Positions 29,298 through 32,977 of a stretch of 32,977 bases of DNA are shown in pieces. Source of the DNA: JACKHA01 sp041401985 (GTDB lineage: Bacteria; Planctomycetota; Phycisphaerae; Phycisphaerales; UBA1924); NCBI GenBank assembly GCA_041401985.1, contig JAWKTE010000028.1:1-32977 (forward strand). The letters are read 5' to 3'. The stretch's first letter is position 1, and each line of letters opens with the position of its first letter. Under the pieces are notes generated by a model. The model searched no databases. It had not been told where the DNA came from and saw only the letters and a program-made list of their open reading frames with translations. Made by a program: the position numbers and the translations under genes.

Positions 29298-31277
29298 ATG
29301 CGCCCGACCCGCTTCTCCGACCCCCTTCGCCCTGCCCGCGTCGCCGCCATCGCTGCCGCCGCCGGCCTGGCGTCGCCCGCGCTCACCCAGACCGTGACCG
29401 TCAACACGATCGAGGACGCCGTCGACATCTCGCCGAACGGCGTGCTCGCGGACCTGCCGGGGCCGGACGGCCTGGTGTCGATGCGCGAGGCCTGCCTGGT
29501 GGCGAACAACATGGCCGGGCCGCAGACCATCGAGTTCGCGATCCCGCAGAGCCAGTGGTGGCTGCTGCAGAACATCGCGGTGCTGCGGCTCGAGGACGGC
29601 CCGTTCCTGCTGACCGACGACGGGACGACGATCGACTTCTCCAGCCAGGAGGCGTTCACCGGGAACACGAACCCGAACGGCGGCGAGGTCGGCATCTATG
29701 GCCTGCAGCCCAACGGCCTGGGCGGGGCGGCCATCTCCATCTACGCCGACAACTGCACCGTCAAGGGGCTCGACCGCGTCATGCAGCGGGGTTACGGAGT
29801 GCACATCACGCGCAACAACAACCGCGTCATCGGGTGCACCATCTCCGGCCCGCTGTACGCCGGCGTCTACATCAGCGGTGAGTTCAACGGCCCGCCGGCC
29901 TCGGGCAACGTCGTCGGCGGCACCGAACCCGGCGAGGCCAACGTGCTCTCGAGCGGCAACTCGGGCGTCCGCATCGACACCCCCGCCGCCGACAACGTCG
30001 TCATCGGCAACCATCTCGTCGGCAGTTCGTTCTACGGCATCGAGGTCCGAGGCAACCCGTACACCGGCAGCCCCGTCCGAACCCGCGTCGGGGGCAACGC
30101 ACCCGGTGAGGGAAACTGGATCGCCGGCAACGGGAAGTACGGCGAGGAAGGCTTCCCCACCGGCGGCCAGGTCTACGTCGGCATGGCCGAGCAGACCATC
30201 GTCGAGGGCAACCTCATCGGCACGACCCAGGACGGCGTCGCGCCGTACCCCGGCCAACGCGGCCCGGTCGGGGTCAACGTCGTCGATTCCATGGGCACGA
30301 TCGTCCGGAACAACACGATCGGCGGCATCCGCGTCGCCGGCACGAACCACGCCGCCGGCCAGACGTTCGGCGCGGGCGTCGGCATCATCTCGATCAACGA
30401 GGACACGTTCGACACGCTCGTCGAGCACAACCGGATCGGCACCGATCCGACGGGGCAGAACCCGGTCCCGAACCTGTTCGGCGTGTCGATCTCCCCCCTG
30501 ACCGGCCAGCGGCGCATCCACGCGACGACCATCCGTGGCAACGACATCGCGTTCAGCCAGGTCGACGGGCTGCGCGTGTCCTCCCTCATCACCGGCGTCC
30601 GCGTCACCGCCAACTCCTTCCATGACAACGCCGGCCTGGCCATCGATCTTCTGGCCCAGAGCGGCAGCGGCGTGACGCTCAACGACCCGGGCGACGCCGA
30701 CACCGGCGCGAACGGGCTGCTCAACTTCCCCGAACTCGAGTCCGCCGCCGCGGGGCCGGGCAGCGTCGCCATCAGCGGCGCGCTCCGCACCCTCGCGTCG
30801 CGCGACTTCGAGATCGAGTTCTACGCCTCACCCGCCTGCGACCCCTCCGGGCACGGCGAGGGCGCCCGCTACCTCGGCTCCATCAGCGTCACGACCGACT
30901 CGACCGGGCATGCCGACGCCGGCGCGGTTGTCACCGGCGTGGTCGCGCCGGGCGAGTTCGTCACCGCGCTGACCATCGACGCCGCCACCGGCGACACCTC
31001 GGAGTTCTCCGCCTGCATCGGCGTGACCGCCGGCGTTTGCCGCCCCGACCTGACCACCGGCGCGGTCGCCGGACAACCCGGCTACGGCGTGCCCAACGGC
31101 GCGCTGAACAACGACGACTTCTTCTACTACCTCGCCGAGTTCGCCGCCGGGAATCTGGCGGTGTGCGACCTGACCGCGGGCGCGGTCCCTGGCCAGCCCG
31201 GCTACGGCGTGCCCAACGGGGTTCTCACCAACGACGACTTCTTCTACTATCTGGCCATCTTCGCCGCCGGCTGCTGA
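29298..31277 (+). CDS. Secreted right-handed parallel beta-helix protein with GC-type dockerin
   Basis: A 659-residue protein. Signal peptide about 1-30 (AIAAAAGLASPALTQ). The N-terminal block (TVNTIEDAVDIS, then SMREACLVANN) corresponds to the CSLREA-like entry to beta-helix domains. A long series of coils with repeated asparagine/hydrophobic ladders follows (VKGLDRVMQRGYGVHITRNN, NVVIGNHLVGSSFYGIEVR, TIVRNNTIGGIRV), about 100-470. A beta-sandwich-like region ends in the dockerin pair (about 580-659, DFFYYLAEF and DFFYYLAIF), closing with GC. GGAGA lies about 6 nt before the ATG. Beta-helix proteins of this type are often surface polysaccharide-binding or -degrading; catalytic residues are not evident. 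Confidence 0.92.
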   Translation: MRPTRFSDPLRPARVAAIAAAAGLASPALTQTVTVNTIEDAVDISPNGVLADLPGPDGLVSMREACLVANNMAGPQTIEFAIPQSQWWLLQNIAVLRLEDGPFLLTDDGTTIDFSSQEAFTGNTNPNGGEVGIYGLQPNGLGGAAISIYADNCTVKGLDRVMQRGYGVHITRNNNRVIGCTISGPLYAGVYISGEFNGPPASGNVVGGTEPGEANVLSSGNSGVRIDTPAADNVVIGNHLVGSSFYGIEVRGNPYTGSPVRTRVGGNAPGEGNWIAGNGKYGEEGFPTGGQVYVGMAEQTIVEGNLIGTTQDGVAPYPGQRGPVGVNVVDSMGTIVRNNTIGGIRVAGTNHAAGQTFGAGVGIISINEDTFDTLVEHNRIGTDPTGQNPVPNLFGVSISPLTGQRRIHATTIRGNDIAFSQVDGLRVSSLITGVRVTANSFHDNAGLAIDLLAQSGSGVTLNDPGDADTGANGLLNFPELESAAAGPGSVAISGALRTLASRDFEIEFYASPACDPSGHGEGARYLGSISVTTDSTGHADAGAVVTGVVAPGEFVTALTIDAATGDTSEFSACIGVTAGVCRPDLTTGAVAGQPGYGVPNGALNNDDFFYYLAEFAAGNLAVCDLTAGAVPGQPGYGVPNGVLTNDDFFYYLAIFAAGC

Positions 31278-31311
31278 GCCCTGGGTGGCAGGTGCCGAGC
31301 CCTCGGTGGCA
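31276..31311 (+). repeat. Tandem 15-nt repeat
   Basis: GAGCCCTGGGTGGCA (31276-31290) recurs as GAGCCCTCGGTGGCA (31297-31311), one mismatch. It overlaps the stop of the beta-helix gene and runs into the following hairpin. Confidence 0.7.
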
Positions 31312-31330
31312 CAGGCTCGCAGCCTGTGCC
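31308..31330. terminator. Bidirectional perfect terminator hairpin
   Basis: GGCACAGGCT and AGCCTGTGCC form a perfect 10-bp stem with a 3-nt loop (CGC), between the beta-helix gene and the convergent minus-strand gene. From general knowledge, GGCACAGGCT-type hairpins recur in planctomycete genomes, which would make this a dispersed repeat; the genome count should be checked. Confidence 0.6.
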
Positions 31331-31423
31331 CGATGGAACGCGAGCGGCCGATCGTCGGCGTCCGACAACCCGCGGCGCGGGCACCCCCGGCGCCGCCGCC
31401 CTCGTTCAGTGCCCGAACATTGC

Positions 31424-32554
31424 TCAGTGCCCGAACAGGTTCTTCGACCCGAACATCCCCTCACGCTCGAAGTGCTCGAGCGCCTCGGCGGTGCTCGCGA
31501 AGATCTTCGTGGACGTTTCGGTGATGAACGGGCTGGGGGCCTTCTGGGGCTTCCAGACGACGTAGACCTCCTTGGCGTGCTCGAAGGCGTGCTGGAGTTC
31601 GCGCTCGACGCCGCTGGACAGGCCGGGGATCCGCTTGCCGTCGCGCCCCGGCAGTTCGGGGACGTACGAGACAATCATGTCGGACTGGTCGATGAGCTTG
31701 AAGTCGCGCATGTAGATCTGGCCGTCGATGTCGCCGGCGATGTCAAGCACCTCGCGGACGCGGATGCGGATCGGGGGTTGCGACGCCGCGCCGCCGAACG
31801 AGTGCGGCTCGGCGTCGACCCACTCCTTGCCCTCGCGCATCGCGGCGATGGCCCGGTCGAGCAGGAGTTTCTCGTCCACGTCGCCGGGGTCGAACGTCAC
31901 GAAGTGCTCGGCCAGTTGGGCCCGGAACGCGTCGATCTCCGCCAGCACGTCGGGCATGTCCACGACGTGGCTCATCGGAAACGAGGGGTACACCCGCTTC
32001 ATGTCCGGGCGGGCCACGAGGCGGAAGCACGTCCGGGTCGTCGGCTGGTGCCGACCCCGGCTGACGATATAGAACGGCTTGTGGAACGCCTGGGCGATGA
32101 TCTCCGTCGCCAGGATCTCCTCCTCGCGCCACACCATGCAGTCCTTGAGCGTCGCGTCCGTGTCGTGGTCGCGGTGCAGGCGGTGGTGCACGACCTCGAT
32201 GTTGTCCACCAGGCAGATGAACACGTCGGGCTCGAGACGCTCGATCTGGTCGAGGTCGAACGCCGAGAACAGCCCGTGACGCCAGCGGAACGTCGCGTGC
32301 GTGTTCACCAGGATGCTCGGCTTGCCCTTGGCCTCGGCGATCACGTCCTTGAACGCGGCCCGGCGCAGCGACGACAGACGCGACCACGGCAGGTCCAGGA
32401 TCCGCCCGGGACGGACATCCCTCGCCTCGGCGTACATGATGTCGCCCACGTTGTAGAGCGGCAGCGGCTCGCCCTGCTGGCCCGCGAAGTCGGCCACGCC
32501 CCGCAGGTACTCCTTCTTGTCCATGCCGACCTGGCCGGTGATGATCGCGCGCAT
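31424..32554 (-). CDS. P-loop plus nucleoside 2-deoxyribosyltransferase-like fusion protein
   Basis: A 376-residue cytoplasmic protein. The N-terminus begins with an atypical P-loop, ITGQVGMDKKEYL, like that of archaeal-type AAA/adenylate-kinase-like proteins, followed by a nucleotide-handling-like region (SILVNTHATFRWRHGLF; VFICLVDNIEVVHHRLHRD). The C-terminal part (about 275-370) resembles nucleoside 2-deoxyribosyltransferase-type folds: DMIVSYVPELPG, SSGVERELQHAFEHAKEVYVV. The ATG at 32554 follows GGAGG by 5 nt; the frame's longer N-terminus has no ribosome binding site. It lies 119 nt after the partial upstream gene on the same strand, so they may be an operon. The enzymatic activity is not established; a deoxynucleotide/second-messenger hydrolase is conceivable. 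Confidence 0.6.
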   Translation of the reverse strand: MRAIITGQVGMDKKEYLRGVADFAGQQGEPLPLYNVGDIMYAEARDVRPGRILDLPWSRLSSLRRAAFKDVIAEAKGKPSILVNTHATFRWRHGLFSAFDLDQIERLEPDVFICLVDNIEVVHHRLHRDHDTDATLKDCMVWREEEILATEIIAQAFHKPFYIVSRGRHQPTTRTCFRLVARPDMKRVYPSFPMSHVVDMPDVLAEIDAFRAQLAEHFVTFDPGDVDEKLLLDRAIAAMREGKEWVDAEPHSFGGAASQPPIRIRVREVLDIAGDIDGQIYMRDFKLIDQSDMIVSYVPELPGRDGKRIPGLSSGVERELQHAFEHAKEVYVVWKPQKAPSPFITETSTKIFASTAEALEHFEREGMFGSKNLFGH

Positions 32555-32673
32555 GCGGGCCTCCGGGCCAATCCTATCGGGCGGGACCGCCCGCGGAACG
32601 CCCCGCCCCAACGCCCCGCCCCAATGCGGCACCCCAACGCGGCACCAGACCCGACCCCGTGCCGATCGCGTCG

Positions 32674-32977
32674 TCAGTCCCGAGCGTGGCTCAGCACGTT
32701 GAACTGGCGGTTGACCAGCGCCTGGCCCAGCGCGTTGCCGAGTTCGTCGCACTTGCCCTGGACACGCTTGACGCCGATCACGCCGGTCCACCAAGGGACA
32801 TTGCGGCCGATCGTGACGGCCGTGTTGCCGTCCGGCACGGTCGAGATCGACACGCCGAAGTCGCAGTACGCGATGAAGCACCCAACGAAGATGCTCCCCG
32901 CCAGGTTCCCCTTGCCAGCCTGGAACGACCAGTCCGACGTCGGGTGCATCTTGAAGCCGAGCGAATGGGCGGCCTCC
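32674..32977 (-). CDS. Conserved protein of unknown function (N-terminus beyond the window)
   Basis: About 101 residues visible, the frame being open to the window edge (EAAHSLGFK precedes the first internal Met). The sequence is orderly and looks like a folded domain: GKGNLAGSIFVGCFIAYCDFG, SISTVPDGNTAVTIGRNVPWW, a basic stretch GVKRVQGKCDEL and NALGQALVNRQFNVL. Cysteines are spaced irregularly and no motif I know is complete. The stop at 32674 is followed after 119 nt by the P-loop/NDT-like gene on the same strand, suggesting linked expression. The rest of the gene must be read outside the window to name it. Confidence 0.55.
   Translation of the reverse strand, partial: EAAHSLGFKMHPTSDWSFQAGKGNLAGSIFVGCFIAYCDFGVSISTVPDGNTAVTIGRNVPWWTGVIGVKRVQGKCDELGNALGQALVNRQFNVLSHARD

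Noticed and set aside
26561..31277. Repeated dockerin DNA as a mobile element
   Set aside because: No terminal inverted repeats, transposase or target-site duplication; the repeats are in-frame protein modules.

Overview
The window is very GC-rich and its coding frames show strong third-position GC bias. Three protein hallmarks point to a planctomycete, most likely of the Phycisphaerae: (i) four secreted proteins end in paired dockerin-like modules built on VPNG-[AV]-[LI]-N-[ND]-[DE]-DFFYY, three of them closing in a terminal Gly-Cys; (ii) one secreted protein starts with a LEPR-XLL-like motif (LENRTLLSADL); (iii) many solitary receiver proteins and phytochrome/ethylene-receptor-style kinases are present. 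No tRNA, rRNA, CRISPR array, insertion sequence or phage gene was recognised. The genus assignment is open.

Layout. 1-2785: a hybrid histidine kinase cut by the left edge, an Rcp1-type response regulator and a degenerate kinase-like protein. 3149-6047: a secreted PRC-barrel protein, a glycine-zipper stress protein and a DUF892 ferritin-like protein. 6146-10217: an ethylene-receptor-like membrane/PAS protein without an output domain, a divergent ANTAR regulator with a pseudo-receiver, and an OmpR/EnvZ-type pair. 10465-13685: short stress-type genes (entericidin-like lipoprotein, DUF1328, acidic lipoprotein, DUF2383, three uncharacterised ones). 13682-19175: two divergent signalling operons, an Rcp-type regulator plus an ethylene-receptor-like histidine kinase on the minus strand, and a receiver-kinase plus three solitary receivers on the plus strand. 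19234-25193 (minus): a four-gene operon of ECF-like sigma factor, anti-sigma-like protein, TPR-CHAT caspase-like protein and secreted subtilisin with dockerin. 25452-31277: three large secreted proteins (FG-GAP propeller, CARDB/Hydin, beta-helix). 31424-32977: a P-loop plus deoxyribosyltransferase-like protein and a partial unknown gene.

How it may work together. The strongest candidate for an undescribed system is the sigma / anti-sigma-like / CHAT / subtilisin operon, which couples transcription control to two proteases, one intracellular and one exported; the CHAT stop and subtilisin start overlap as ATGA. A second result is a pair of bacterial sensors that keep every residue used by plant ETR1 to hold copper and ethylene. 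A third is a short element with a GAAT-N8-ATTC dyad. It lies 105-139 nt upstream of three short stress genes, of the PRC-barrel gene (degenerate copy) and of the sigma operon, and may tie the stress cluster to the protease operon in one regulon. All functional links are inferred from sequence and context.
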